64,000 bases of DNA from Methylorubrum extorquens (GTDB lineage: Bacteria; Pseudomonadota; Alphaproteobacteria; Rhizobiales; Beijerinckiaceae): positions 1,990,001 to 2,054,000 of the forward strand of contig NZ_JALJXF010000001.1 of the NCBI RefSeq assembly GCF_024169925.1, in the 5' to 3' direction. Of this stretch, positions 42,308-51,617 are shown in pieces (positions within the stretch are counted from its first letter, which is position 1; each line of letters begins with the position of its first letter). A program made the position numbers and the translations under genes. Below the pieces are notes generated by a model. It had not been told where the DNA came from. It did not search any database and worked only from the letters and a program-made list of their open reading frames with translations.

Positions 42308-43345
42308 ATGACCAAGGACATTCCCGTCGGCGCCGGTGCCGGCCTCGTGGCGGCGCTGCTGTTCGGCGTGCTGCTCAAGGCCACGACGCTCTCGATCCTT
42401 CTCTACCTGCTCGCCCCGCTGCCGATCCTCATCGTCGGCCTGGGCTGGAGCCATCGTGCGGCGCTCGCCGCCGTCGTTGCGGGTGGGTTGGCGCTCGCGC
42501 TCTTCATCTCGCCCTATCTCGGCCTTGCCTTCGCGGCCTACCTCGCCATCCCCGCGTGGTGGCTCGCCTATCTCGCCCTGCTCGGCCGGCCGAACGCGGA
42601 CGGCACGATCGAGTGGTATCCCACCGGGCGCCTGCTCGCCTGGGTCGCCGGCACCGCAGCGCTCGCCTTCATCGCCATCGCCGTCATCGCCTCGCCCGAC
42701 TACGACACCTTTCGCACGCAGCTCACCACGATGAGCCGCCGGATCGTGCAGGTTCAGGTGCAGCGCGGCCGGATTCCCGCCCCTCCCCCGAGCGGCACCG
42801 CGAACGAGACCCCGGCCGGGAACGCTGAGCCCGCCGACGCGTCGCCGCAGGCTGGTGCGCCGACCGACGAGCCGCAGAAGGCCGACGACCTCGCCAGCGA
42901 GGTCGCCGACGCGCTGGCGACTGTCGCGCCCGCGATCGCCGCCCAGGGTCTCACGATCCTGTTCACCTTCTACCTCTGGGCCGCCGCCCGCATCGTGCAG
43001 ATCTCGGGGCGCCTGCTCCGGCCCTGGCCCGACCTCCCCTCCACGATGATGCCGCGGTCCACGCTGCTGGTCTTCGCCGCCGCCCTGACGCTGGCGATGG
43101 TGCCCGGCTATCCCGGCGCGCTCGGCATCGCCCTGATCGGCGCGTTCAGTGCGGCCTTCGCGCTCCAGGGGCTCGCCGCCTTCCATGACCGCAGCCGCGG
43201 CCGGCCGGGGCGTTTCGCCCTGCTCGCCGGCCTCTACGTTCTGCTGTTCCTCACGCAAGGGGTGGCCATGCTCGCCCTGATCCTGTTCGGCATTGCCGAT
43301 ACCGCCCTCGACCGGCGCCGCCCGAAAGCTCGCGGCGACGCCTGA
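42308..43345 (+). CDS. DUF2232 family membrane protein
   Basis: A 345-residue polytopic membrane protein with about eight hydrophobic helices, an acidic, Pro-rich cytosolic loop ([20 protein letters not shown] ...) in the middle, and a basic tail. The family is known as DUF2232 and sits between rpsR and rplI in most Rhizobiales, as here. A transport-like role (ECF S-component or YybS-like) has been suggested for related proteins, but the function is unknown. The start ATG directly precedes the first helix. Confidence 0.88.
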
Positions 43346-43382
43346 TCGTACCCGCTTCCAAGCAACCTCAAGGAGAAGCCCC

Positions 43383-43955
43383 ATGGAAGTCATCCTGCTC
43401 GAACGCGTCGCTAAGCTCGGCCAGATGGGCGAGACCGTGAACGTGCGTCCCGGCTACGCCCGCAACTTCCTGCTCGCCCGCGGCAAGGCCCTGCGCGCCA
43501 CCGAGAACAACAAGAAGCATTTCGAGGCCCAGCGCGCCCAGCTCGAAGCCCGCAACCTCGAGCGCCGCAACGAGGCCCAGACGGTGGCCGAGAAGCTCGA
43601 CGGCCAGAGCTTCGTGCTGATCCGCCAGTCCGGCGAGACCGGTGTGCTCTACGGCTCGGTCTCGACCCGCGACCTCGCCGAGGTCGTCACCAAGGAGGGC
43701 TTCAGCGTCGAGCGCGGCCAGTTCGTGCTCAACCAGCCGATCAAGACGCTGGGCCTGCACACCGTGCCGGTGACGCTCCACCCCGAGGTCGAGGTGAAGG
43801 TGACCGTCAACATCGCCCGTTCGCCGGAAGAGGCCGAGCGTCAGGCCCGCGGCGAGTCGGTGACCGAGCGCGAGCAGTTCAACCTCGACGACCTCGGCCT
43901 CGAAGTCGGCCAGGCGCTCGCCGATGCCGGCGAGGGCGCCGACGACCGCGGCTAA
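43383..43955 (+). CDS. rplI: 50S ribosomal protein L9
   Basis: L9 is a two-domain protein of the large subunit. The 190-residue protein starts [21 protein letters not shown] with [13 protein letters not shown], the N-terminal signature. A long helix leads to the C-terminal domain ([17 protein letters not shown]). It has an acidic tail that makes it longer than the usual 150 residues, as in other Methylobacterium-type proteins. The true start is 43383, after AAGGAG. Confidence 0.97.
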
Positions 43956-43966
43956 GTCCGGGATTG

Positions 43967-44063
43967 CGAAGGGATCATCCCTTCGCCGGGGGATCGGGGC
44001 AGCGCCCCGATCTCTTCCAAGGCTCCGCCCTGGACCCGCGAAAGGGCTTACCCTTTCGAACCC
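43967..44063 (+). repeat. Three-hairpin 3'-flanking repeat, copy 1
   Basis: Just after rplI come three inverted repeats in a row: AAGGGATCATCCCTT, CGGGGCAGCGCCCCG and AAAGGGCTTACCCTTT. They are joined by GGGATC and GGCTCCGCCCTGGACCCGCG. The same order occurs on the minus strand at 61172-61069 after the HD-GYP gene. The remainder of the 367-base gap before dnaB shows no gene. Confidence 0.7.
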
Positions 44064-44322
44064 CCTGACAGCCGCATAAGCGGTGGAGAACGGGGATGCG
44101 CCGGCCTCCGGCGTTGACTTGTTCTCAATTCGTTCCAGCATGACGCCCGCGATTCCCGTTGCCGGGAGCCGCGGGCGTCTCGCGTTTCGGCACCCGTGGC
44201 ATGAGCGTCGCAGCCGCCTCCGGTGAGGTCGGCTAAGGAAGGCTTCACCATCCCGAGGCAAGGTCCGGCGGGCATGAAACGGGGCGGCCAGCCCGCCCGC
44301 ATCGGAGCGACGGACAAGCGCC

Positions 44323-45810
44323 ATGGCCCTGCCCAACGCCCTCACGGCCAATCTCGAGACGGTGCAGCCCGAATACCGGGTGCCGCCGCACAACATCGAC
44401 GCGGAGCAGGCCCTGCTCGGCGCGATCATGGTCAACAACGACGCCTATTACCGTGTCTCGGACTTCCTGCTGCCCGAGCACTTCATGGAGGCGGTGCACC
44501 GCCAGATCTTCGAGGTCTCGGTCTCGCTGATCAAGGCGGGCAAGCTCGCCACGCCGATCACGCTCAAGACCTATCTCGGCGACATCGACCTCGGCGGCGT
44601 CACGCCGATGCAGTACCTCGCGCGGCTGGCGGCCGAGGCGACCACCGTCATCAACGCGGGCGAGTACGGCCGCACCATCTACGATCTGGCGATCCGCCGC
44701 CGCCTCATCACCATCGGCGAGGATCTGGTCAACGGCGCCTACGAGGCGCCCGTCGAGTCGAGGCCCCGCGACCAGATCGAGGCGACCGAGCGCCGGCTCT
44801 ACGAGCTGGCCGAATCCGGCAAGTACGACGGCGGCTTCCAGAAATTCTCCGACGCGCTGACCGCGGCCATCGACATGGCGGCCAAAGCCTACCAGCGCGA
44901 CGGCAAGCTCTCGGGCATCTCCACGGGGCTCACCGACCTCGACGCCAAGATGGGCGGGCTGCAGCCCTCCGACCTCATCATCCTCGCGGGGCGCCCGGCC
45001 ATGGGCAAGACCTCGCTCGTGACCAACATCGCCTTCAACATCGCCAAGGCCTATCGCGGCGAGAAGCAGCCCGACGGCACCATGCAGACCGTCAACGGCG
45101 GCATCGTCGGCTTCTTCTCGCTCGAAATGTCGGCCGAGCAATTGGCGACCCGTATCATCGCCGAGCAGTCCGGCGTGCCGTCCTACAAGATCCGCCGCGG
45201 CGACATCCGCCCGGAGGACTTCTACAAGATCACCGACGCCGCCCGGGACATGCAGACGATCCCGTTCTACATCGACCAGACCGGCGGCATCTCGATCGCC
45301 CAGCTCGCCGCCCGCGCGCGCCGCCTCAAGCGCCAGAAGGGCCTCGACCTCCTCATCATCGACTATCTCCAGCTCCTCTCCGGCTCCGGCAAGAAGAGCG
45401 ACAACCGCGTGCAGGAGATGACCGAGATCACCACCGGCATGAAGGCTCTGGCCAAGGAGCTGGCGGTGCCGATCATCGGCCTGTCGCAGCTCTCGCGTCA
45501 GGTCGAGAACCGCGACGACAAGCGGCCCCAGCTCTCCGACCTGCGCGAATCCGGCTCGATCGAGCAGGACGCCGACGTGGTGATGTTCGTGTTCCGCGAG
45601 GAGTATTACGTCGGCAACAAGAAGCCGCGCGAGGGCACGGAGGAGTTCTTCGCCTGGGAGGCCGAGATGCAGCGCGTCCACGGCAAGGCCGAAGTCATCC
45701 TGGGCAAGCAGCGCCACGGCCCGACCGGCACGGTGGAGTTGCAGTTCGACGCCAACATCACCCGGTTCTCGAACCTGGCGCAGAGCGACCGGATGCCGGA
45801 GCAGATGTGA
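44323..45810 (+). CDS. dnaB: Replicative DNA helicase DnaB
   Basis: DnaB is the hexameric helicase at the replication fork. The 495-residue protein has the N-terminal domain (VPPHNIDAEQALLGAIMVNND), a linker, and the RecA-like core. Walker A is GRPAMGKTS, followed by FFSLEMSAEQLATRI; the Walker B region is LLIIDYLQLLSG. SQLSRQVENRDDKRPQLSDL and GSIEQDADVVMFV are also typical, with ILGKQRHGPTG at the end. No intein is present. The order rplI-dnaB-alr-radA is the alphaproteobacterial norm. Confidence 0.98.
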   Translation: MALPNALTANLETVQPEYRVPPHNIDAEQALLGAIMVNNDAYYRVSDFLLPEHFMEAVHRQIFEVSVSLIKAGKLATPITLKTYLGDIDLGGVTPMQYLARLAAEATTVINAGEYGRTIYDLAIRRRLITIGEDLVNGAYEAPVESRPRDQIEATERRLYELAESGKYDGGFQKFSDALTAAIDMAAKAYQRDGKLSGISTGLTDLDAKMGGLQPSDLIILAGRPAMGKTSLVTNIAFNIAKAYRGEKQPDGTMQTVNGGIVGFFSLEMSAEQLATRIIAEQSGVPSYKIRRGDIRPEDFYKITDAARDMQTIPFYIDQTGGISIAQLAARARRLKRQKGLDLLIIDYLQLLSGSGKKSDNRVQEMTEITTGMKALAKELAVPIIGLSQLSRQVENRDDKRPQLSDLRESGSIEQDADVVMFVFREEYYVGNKKPREGTEEFFAWEAEMQRVHGKAEVILGKQRHGPTGTVELQFDANITRFSNLAQSDRMPEQM

Positions 45811-45874
45811 TATCGGTGGCCGGATCGACGGTCCGGTCCCGTCTCCGCCGGGGCGTTCCCCGCAGGAGTCTGTC

Positions 45875-46996
45875 ATAGCGCCCCTAGAATCCCTCCCGGA
45901 AAACCCGACCACGGGCGATCCATTCCCGAGCGACCACGGCGCCCGCCTGACGGTCGATCTCTCGGCCGTGGTGGCGAACTGGCGGACGCTTGCGGCCTGC
46001 GCACCGCGGGCCGAGTGCGGTGCCGTGGTGAAGGCGGATGCCTATGGCTGCGGGCTCTCGGCGGTCGCACCCGCCCTGTGGCGGGCGGGCTGCCGGACGT
46101 TCTTCGTGGCGCATCTCTCCGAGGGGATCGCCGCGCGCGCCGCGCTGCCGGACGCCGCGCTCTACGTGCTCAACGGTCTGCCGCCCGGCAGCGCGGAGAG
46201 GTTCTGCGCCCACCGCCTGCGCCCGGTCCTGGGAGACGTGCAAGAACTCGCCGAGTGGGCCGAGGCCACGCAGGGCGTGTGGCCGGCCGCGCTCCATATC
46301 GATACCGGCATGAACCGGCTCGGCCTCTCCGTGGCGGAGGCTCTGGCGCTGGCCGGCGATCCGGTGATCGCGCGGGCCGGCATCGACCTCGTGATGAGCC
46401 ATCTCGTCAGCGCGGAACTGCCCGGCGATCCGCTCAACGCGCGCCAAGCCGCCGATTTCGCTTCGGTGAGGGCGGCCTTTCCGCAGATGCGCGCCTCGCT
46501 CGCCAATTCCTCGGGCACCTGCCTCGCGGACGACGCCCGCCACGACCTGCTGCGGCCGGGCTATTCGCTCTTCGGCGGCAATCCGGAGCCGGGCCAACCC
46601 AATCCGATGCGGCCGGTGGTGCGGCTGGAGGCGACGATCCTGCAGGTCCGCGACGTCGAGGCCGGCGCGACCTGCGGCTACAACGGACGCTGGCAGGCCC
46701 CTGCCCCGCGCCGGCTGGCCACACTCTCGCTCGGCTATGCCGACGGTTATCCCCGCTCGGCCAGCAATCGCGGCCACGCGCTGGTCGGCGGCGTGCCCTG
46801 CCCGATCGTCGGCCTGATCTCGATGGACCTCATCATCCTCGACGTCACCGACGCACCGCAGGCCCGGCGCGGCGGCAAAGCCACGCTGATCGGCGATAGG
46901 CTCGACATCGACACGGTGGGCCACGCCGCCGGCACCATCGGCTACGAGATCCTGACGGGGCTGGGTTCCCGTTATGTTCGCTCTTATGTAGAGTGA
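45875..46996 (+). CDS. alr: Alanine racemase (apparent AUA start)
   Basis: Alr makes D-alanine for peptidoglycan. The PLP lysine is in VVKADAYGCG, and the second catalytic region in SLGYADGYPRS. The conserved opening ARLTVDLSAVVANWR begins upstream of the first standard start (GTG 45968). Reading back in frame, no ATG, GTG or TTG occurs before the dnaB region. The only sensible start is ATA at 45875, six bases after AGGAG, giving about 373 residues with IAPLESLPENPTTGD at the start. That length is normal for the family. Either AUA is the real start, or an ATG was mutated or misread. A start at GTG 45968 would cut off the first strand of the barrel. Confidence 0.93.
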   Translation: MAPLESLPENPTTGDPFPSDHGARLTVDLSAVVANWRTLAACAPRAECGAVVKADAYGCGLSAVAPALWRAGCRTFFVAHLSEGIAARAALPDAALYVLNGLPPGSAERFCAHRLRPVLGDVQELAEWAEATQGVWPAALHIDTGMNRLGLSVAEALALAGDPVIARAGIDLVMSHLVSAELPGDPLNARQAADFASVRAAFPQMRASLANSSGTCLADDARHDLLRPGYSLFGGNPEPGQPNPMRPVVRLEATILQVRDVEAGATCGYNGRWQAPAPRRLATLSLGYADGYPRSASNRGHALVGGVPCPIVGLISMDLIILDVTDAPQARRGGKATLIGDRLDIDTVGHAAGTIGYEILTGLGSRYVRSYVE

Positions 46997-47042
46997 CGAA
47001 CAGCCGTCCCGCCGGTCTCCTTCACAGACACCCCCTCCCCGA

Positions 47043-48473
47043 ATGGCCAAGATCCAACAGACCTTCGTCTGCCAGTCCTGCGGGGCGGTCTACAACCGCT
47101 GGCGCGGGCGCTGCGAGGCCTGCAACGGCTGGAACACGATCCAGGAGGAGGTCGCCTCCACCGGTCCGCAATCGGGCCCGGCGGCGACCCGGCCCTCGCG
47201 GGCGCGCGGCCGCGTCTTCCCCCTCGAAGGCCTGACCGGCGAGGCCAAGGAGGCGCCACGCACGCCGTCCGGCATCAACGAACTCGACCGCGTCACCGGC
47301 GGCGGCTTCGTGCGCGGCTCGGTGATCCTGCTCGGCGGCGATCCCGGCATCGGCAAGTCGACGCTGCTGATGCAGGCCTCCGCCGCCATGGCCAAGAGCG
47401 GGGAACGCGTCGCCTACATCTCCGGCGAGGAGGCGGTGGGGCAGGTGCGCCTGCGCGCCGAGCGCCTCGGGCTGGCGGGGCACCCGGTGGAGTTGGCCGC
47501 GCAAACGAATGTCGAGGACATCGTCGAGACGCTGTCGCAGGGCCACCCGCCGGCGCTCGTCATCATCGACTCGATCCAGACCATGTGGACCGAGACGGTG
47601 GAATCGGCGCCCGGCACCGTCACCCAGGTGCGCTCCTCCGCCCAGGCCCTGATCCGATTCGCCAAGACCACGGGCACGGCCGTCATCCTCGTCGGCCACG
47701 TCACCAAGGACGGGCAGATCGCGGGCCCGCGCGTGGTCGAGCACATGGTCGATGCGGTCGCCTCGTTCGAGGGCGACCAGGGCCACCATTTCCGCATCCT
47801 GCGCGCCGTGAAGAACCGCTTCGGGCCGACCGACGAGATCGGCGTGTTCGAGATGACCGATGCCGGGCTCGCCGAGGTGCCCAACCCCTCCGCCCTGTTC
47901 CTGGCCGGGCGCGACCACGCAGCACCCGGCACCGCCGTCTTTGCCGGAATGGAGGGCACGCGCCCGCTGCTGGTCGAGATCCAGGCGCTCGTCGCCCCCT
48001 CCTCGCTCGGCATGCCGCGCCGCGCCGTGGTGGGCTGGGATCCCAACCGCCTGTCGATGGTGCTCGCCGTGCTGGAGGCCCATGGCGGCATCCGGCTCGG
48101 AGGGCACGACGTCTACCTCAACGTCGCCGGGGGCCTGCGCATCACCGAACCCGCCGCGGATCTCGCGGTGGCCGCCGCGCTCGTCTCCTCGCTCTCGGGC
48201 GCGGCTTTGCCCTCCGACTCGGTCTATTTCGGCGAACTCGGCCTGTCGGGCGCGGTGCGGCCGGTCTCGCAGGCGCCGGCCCGGTTGAAGGAGGCGTTGA
48301 AGCTCGGCTTCGGTAAGGCGATCACGCCGCAGGGCCGGGGCGAGACGGGCGACCGTGCCCTGCCGACGGACGCGTTGCGCCACATCGCCGACCTCGTGGC
48401 CGGCATCGCCTCGGGCGCGCCGCGCAAGAGCGGGGGGCGGCCCCGGGCCGTGCGGTTCGAGGAAGAGATGTAG
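47043..48473 (+). CDS. radA: DNA repair protein RadA
   Basis: RadA is a RecA-like ATPase that promotes branch migration in recombination. The 476-residue protein has the N-terminal four-cysteine zinc finger (FVCQSCGAVYNRWRGRCEAC), Walker A GGDPGIGKST, the RadA-specific VKNRFGPTDEIGVFEM, and a C-terminal Lon-like domain (GLRITEPAADLAVAAALVSS, YFGELGLSGAVR). The ATG directly precedes the zinc finger. It follows alr by 46 bases. Confidence 0.97.
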   Translation: MAKIQQTFVCQSCGAVYNRWRGRCEACNGWNTIQEEVASTGPQSGPAATRPSRARGRVFPLEGLTGEAKEAPRTPSGINELDRVTGGGFVRGSVILLGGDPGIGKSTLLMQASAAMAKSGERVAYISGEEAVGQVRLRAERLGLAGHPVELAAQTNVEDIVETLSQGHPPALVIIDSIQTMWTETVESAPGTVTQVRSSAQALIRFAKTTGTAVILVGHVTKDGQIAGPRVVEHMVDAVASFEGDQGHHFRILRAVKNRFGPTDEIGVFEMTDAGLAEVPNPSALFLAGRDHAAPGTAVFAGMEGTRPLLVEIQALVAPSSLGMPRRAVVGWDPNRLSMVLAVLEAHGGIRLGGHDVYLNVAGGLRITEPAADLAVAAALVSSLSGAALPSDSVYFGELGLSGAVRPVSQAPARLKEALKLGFGKAITPQGRGETGDRALPTDALRHIADLVAGIASGAPRKSGGRPRAVRFEEEM

Positions 48474-48501
48474 CGCGGGCCCGACCGGATCAGAGGGCGT
48501 C

Positions 48502-49122
48502 CTATTCGGGCGCGGGCCGTGCGGCGAGATGCGGCCGCAGGATCGTCAGCATCCGCTCGGCCGAGGTGCCGGGCGGGAAGAAGCCGAGATAGGCGCCCGA
48601 CCGATCCATCAGGTAGACGAAGGCGGAATGTTCGATGGCGCGGCCGCCGTCGGACCCTGCAATCCGCGCGTAATAGACCTTGTAGGCCTCGGCGGCCCGG
48701 CGAACCGCCGCCTCGCTGCCGGTCAGGCCGACCAGACGCGGGTGGAAGTTCGGCACGTAGTCCGCCAGCAGTGCGGCGGTATCGTGCTCGGGGTCGAGCG
48801 TGATGAAGAGCGGCTGGACGGCGTCGCCGGCCTCGCCCAGCAGCGTCAGCGCCCGGCCGATCTCCATCAAGTCCGTGGGGCAGACATCCGGGCAGGCGGT
48901 GAAGCCGAAATAGATGAGAAGGAGCCGGCCGTGGAAATCGGCCTCCGTCCGCGGCCGCCCCGCCTGATCGATCAGCGCGAACGGGCCGCCGACCGGCTCG
49001 CGGTTCCACATCAGCACGTCCATCAGCTCGGCGGCCGAGCGGCGCGGCGGGGTCTCGCCGCGCGCAGGGTCCAAGGCCGCGAGCAGGCAGAGCAGTCCGG
49101 CCGCGAGCGTCCGATTACGCAC
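48502..49122 (-). CDS. SCO1/SenC family copper chaperone-like protein
   Basis: A 206-residue exported thioredoxin-fold protein. The copper-binding CPDVCP motif lies in GFTACPDVCPTDLMEIG, and the third ligand is the histidine in AIEHSAFVYLMD. A signal peptide is seen at the N terminus (MRNRTLAAGLLCLLAALDP). SCO proteins deliver copper to cytochrome c oxidase or act in redox. Its start overlaps the end of the metallo-beta-lactamase gene by 8 bases, so the two are co-expressed. The pair lies inverted within the radA-cvpA stretch. Confidence 0.92.
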   Translation of the reverse strand: MRNRTLAAGLLCLLAALDPARGETPPRRSAAELMDVLMWNREPVGGPFALIDQAGRPRTEADFHGRLLLIYFGFTACPDVCPTDLMEIGRALTLLGEAGDAVQPLFITLDPEHDTAALLADYVPNFHPRLVGLTGSEAAVRRAAEAYKVYYARIAGSDGGRAIEHSAFVYLMDRSGAYLGFFPPGTSAERMLTILRPHLAARPAPE

Positions 49123-50233
49123 TGAAGACGAGCCGACTGCCGGTCGTCGGGACGATGACGTTGTCCGGCATCTGCGCCTGCGCCTCGAGGGCGAAGTTCA
49201 GGCCGCTGCAATGCATCGGCACGACGACGTCGGGTTGGAGCTTTTTGATCTCGGCCACGACCTGGGTCAGGTAGTCCTTCGGCGCGGGTCCGAGATGGAA
49301 ACCGCCGACGATGGCGTGGACGCGTTCGATGCCGGAGACCTCCTGCGCCTGCCGCACGGAGTTGATGATGCCGACATGGCCGCAGGACGAGATCACCACG
49401 AGGCCCTTGCCCCGCACGTTGAAGCAGGTGGCGTGCTCGTGGACGTGCTCGTCGGGGATGATCTTTCCCTGGAGTTCGGCGGGCGAATAGTGGCTGGCAT
49501 CGCAGCCCAGCCCGTCGGTGATGCCGCGCTCGACGAAGGTGTTGGGCAGGATGCGCTCGATGGAGGCGCGCTTAATCTGCCCGGTGGTGAAGGCGTGGCC
49601 GGCGACCACGGTGGGCGTCTCGCACAGCACGGTCGAGATCTTCTGCGCCGTCAGCTCGCGCCGGTCGAGCTGGCCGAAATCGGTGAACTGGCCGGGGACG
49701 CCGCTCGGGCTGTGGCGGTGGCAGAAATTGTCCTCGCCGCCGGCATAGAGCTTCAGGTCGGGCGCGAGCGCGCTCCGGTACTTGTCGAGGAACCCGGTCA
49801 GGCCGCCGTAATGGTCGTGATGGCCGTGGCTGACGATCAGCGCATCGATCTTGGTAGGGTCGACCTTCAGGATCTCGATGTTGTTGAGCAGGGCCTCGGG
49901 GCTGTAGCCGAAATCGAGCAGGATCGTGCGCGCCTCCTCCGCCCGCCAGGATTCGGCGAAGAGGGACAGGCCCCACTGATTGTGCAGCACCTTGCGGTAA
50001 TCGCTGCCGCGCCCGTTGCCCGGCGGCTGATGCAGCACGCCCTGTACGGTCGCGGGCTTCAGGAACTGGTCGTGGGCCGAATCGATCAGGACGCGCAGGG
50101 ACAACCGGTCGACCGTCGGCACCGCGATCGGCGCGGCATTCGCGATCTCGATACAGGAGAACCCGGCGGCGGCACCGGCCGCGAAGACTGCCGATCCCCG
50201 GAGGAAACCGCGCCTGTCGATCGTCCCGGCCAT
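49115..50233 (-). CDS. Tat-exported metallo-beta-lactamase-fold hydrolase
   Basis: A 372-residue protein. ATG 50233 gives a twin-arginine signal (DRRGFLRGSAVFAAGAAAG). The metal site HGHHDHYGG is present, and further ligands lie in CGHVGI and the final MHCSG. It belongs to the COG1237-like group often labelled as the methanopterin-pathway enzyme dihydropterin-ribofuranosylaminobenzene phosphate synthase, but that label is mostly by family. Export through Tat argues against a role in that cytosolic pathway. It overlaps the SCO1-like gene, suggesting a metal or redox function in the periplasm. Confidence 0.86.
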   Translation of the reverse strand: MAGTIDRRGFLRGSAVFAAGAAAGFSCIEIANAAPIAVPTVDRLSLRVLIDSAHDQFLKPATVQGVLHQPPGNGRGSDYRKVLHNQWGLSLFAESWRAEEARTILLDFGYSPEALLNNIEILKVDPTKIDALIVSHGHHDHYGGLTGFLDKYRSALAPDLKLYAGGEDNFCHRHSPSGVPGQFTDFGQLDRRELTAQKISTVLCETPTVVAGHAFTTGQIKRASIERILPNTFVERGITDGLGCDASHYSPAELQGKIIPDEHVHEHATCFNVRGKGLVVISSCGHVGIINSVRQAQEVSGIERVHAIVGGFHLGPAPKDYLTQVVAEIKKLQPDVVVPMHCSGLNFALEAQAQMPDNVIVPTTGSRLVFSA

Positions 50234-50604
50234 CCCGCGCACCCCGTCCGTATATTGAATACCCCGGTTATAGCCGAGATCGCTCGGAAGATGTTTTCCT
50301 CTTTCGGAGCAGTCGCGAAACATTCCGCGTGCGCCACTGCGGCCGCGAGGGATTTCGCTCTCGTCGCCGGCCTCCGCGGCGGATCGGATCGGCGTCGGGA
50401 CGCTCGATCCCGGAAGAAGCTTGCCCCTCTGCCGAGTCGGACATGCGGCAATGTCGGCGGCGCTCGTACGGAGCGCGGCCCGAAGGTGACGGCCGAGGTT
50501 CGCCGGGGTATATGGTTAAAGACCAGAGCGGACGCGCGGCCCGGGGGAGCCGTCGTCGTCCGGGCAAGGCTGCCCCGTCCCGCCCCAGCGAACCATATCC
50601 TGCG
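50234..50604. other. Divergent intergenic region of 371 bases
   Basis: It lies between the metallo-beta-lactamase gene (minus) and cvpA (plus). An AT-richer stretch at about 50253-50272, with TATTGAATA and GTTATA, is the likely promoter of the minus-strand pair. No gene is seen; an in-frame extension upstream of cvpA is Arg-rich and not conserved. Confidence 0.4.
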
Positions 50605-51198
50605 ATGCCGTTTTCCGTCCTCGACCTCGTGGTGCTCGGCATCGTGCTCGTCTCGGCGCTGCTCGCCGCCGTGCGCGGCGTGACCCGCGAGGTGCTCGCG
50701 ATCATCGCCTGGGTGGCCGCCGCCGCGGTGGCGTGGTCGCTCCACCCGCTGCTCCTGCCCACCGTCAAGCAGCACATCTCCAGCGACACGGTCGCGCTCG
50801 TCGCCTCCATCGCCTCGATTTTCCTCGCCACCCTGATCGTGGTCTCGCTGGTGACGGTGAAGATCTCCGACCTCGTGCTCGACTCGCGCATCGGCGCCGT
50901 CGACCGCTCGCTCGGCTTCCTGTTCGGGGCGGGCCGCGGCTTCCTGATCTGCGTGATCGGCTGGGTGTTCCTGGCTTGGCTCGTCCAGGGCAAGGTTCCG
51001 GACTGGGCGGCCCAGGCCAAGAGCCGGTCGCTGCTCGAAAGCTCGGGCGAGGCGCTGGTGGCGCAGTTGCCCGACAATCCGGAGGGCTTCCTCAAGCAGT
51101 TCCGCAAGCCGAAGGGCGACGGGCCGGAGGAGCCGCCGCCGGAGACCGATCTCCCCGCCCAGCGCCGCAGCGAGGCCGGGTCCGAGCCGAAGCGCTGA
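50605..51198 (+). CDS. cvpA: CvpA family inner-membrane protein
   Basis: A 197-residue protein with four hydrophobic helices in the first 150 residues (VLDLVVLGIVLVSALLAAVRG ...) and a charged, Pro-rich cytosolic tail. CvpA is linked with colicin V production and with envelope stress; its exact role is unclear. The conserved RGVTREVL and the GRGFLICVIGW segments are visible. The gene lies before purF as in many proteobacteria. ATG 50605 is directly followed by the first helix. Confidence 0.93.
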   Translation: MPFSVLDLVVLGIVLVSALLAAVRGVTREVLAIIAWVAAAAVAWSLHPLLLPTVKQHISSDTVALVASIASIFLATLIVVSLVTVKISDLVLDSRIGAVDRSLGFLFGAGRGFLICVIGWVFLAWLVQGKVPDWAAQAKSRSLLESSGEALVAQLPDNPEGFLKQFRKPKGDGPEEPPPETDLPAQRRSEAGSEPKR

Positions 51199-51617
51199 GG
51201 AAAACCGCGCCTCAAATCCGAAATCTGCGTTTCACCAGTGATCAGGGCCAGCGCTTGAGCGGCTTCGCGGCGCGCGGAGTGGGCTTTTCAGGGTGCAACC
51301 CCGGAAAGCATCGAGCGGAGCGAAAGCCCAAGGAGCCGAGAGTTTCCGCAGAGGCGGGCGTCGGCGACCAAGGCCAGCAACAGAATCAGGGCGATCGCTG
51401 TCGAGCGATTGTCCTGCGCCAGCAACGCAGCCGCGTTGCGCGCGATATGCTGGAATCGGTCTTGGTTGCGACGCGATCCGGGCCTAGGTAACGGTTTCAC
51501 GACGGTCCCGGCGTAACCCCTCGCGGCAGAGGTCGCGAGCGGAAGCGTCTCCGGCCGTTTCCCGCCGTGCCGGATGCGAGGCCCGCGCCCTGCGCGCCTC
51601 CAGGATTCGAGATCGAC
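51199..51617. other. Gap between cvpA and purF, 419 bases
   Basis: No plus-strand gene is visible. The minus strand holds a possible 70-codon membrane frame (51288-51500, listed separately). The last 100 bases presumably include the purF promoter, but no clear boxes are seen. Confidence 0.4.
51288..51500 (-). CDS. Possible small membrane protein, unproven
   Basis: A 70-codon frame starting with GTG 51500. It encodes a basic, amphipathic start (KPLPRPGSRRNQDRFQHIAR) and one hydrophobic segment (STAIALILLLALVADARL), ending SLRSMLSGVAP. Third codon positions are mostly G or C, as in real genes here. No strong ribosome site precedes it. It may be a genuine small membrane protein or chance. Confidence 0.3.
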   Translation of the reverse strand: MKPLPRPGSRRNQDRFQHIARNAAALLAQDNRSTAIALILLLALVADARLCGNSRLLGLSLRSMLSGVAP

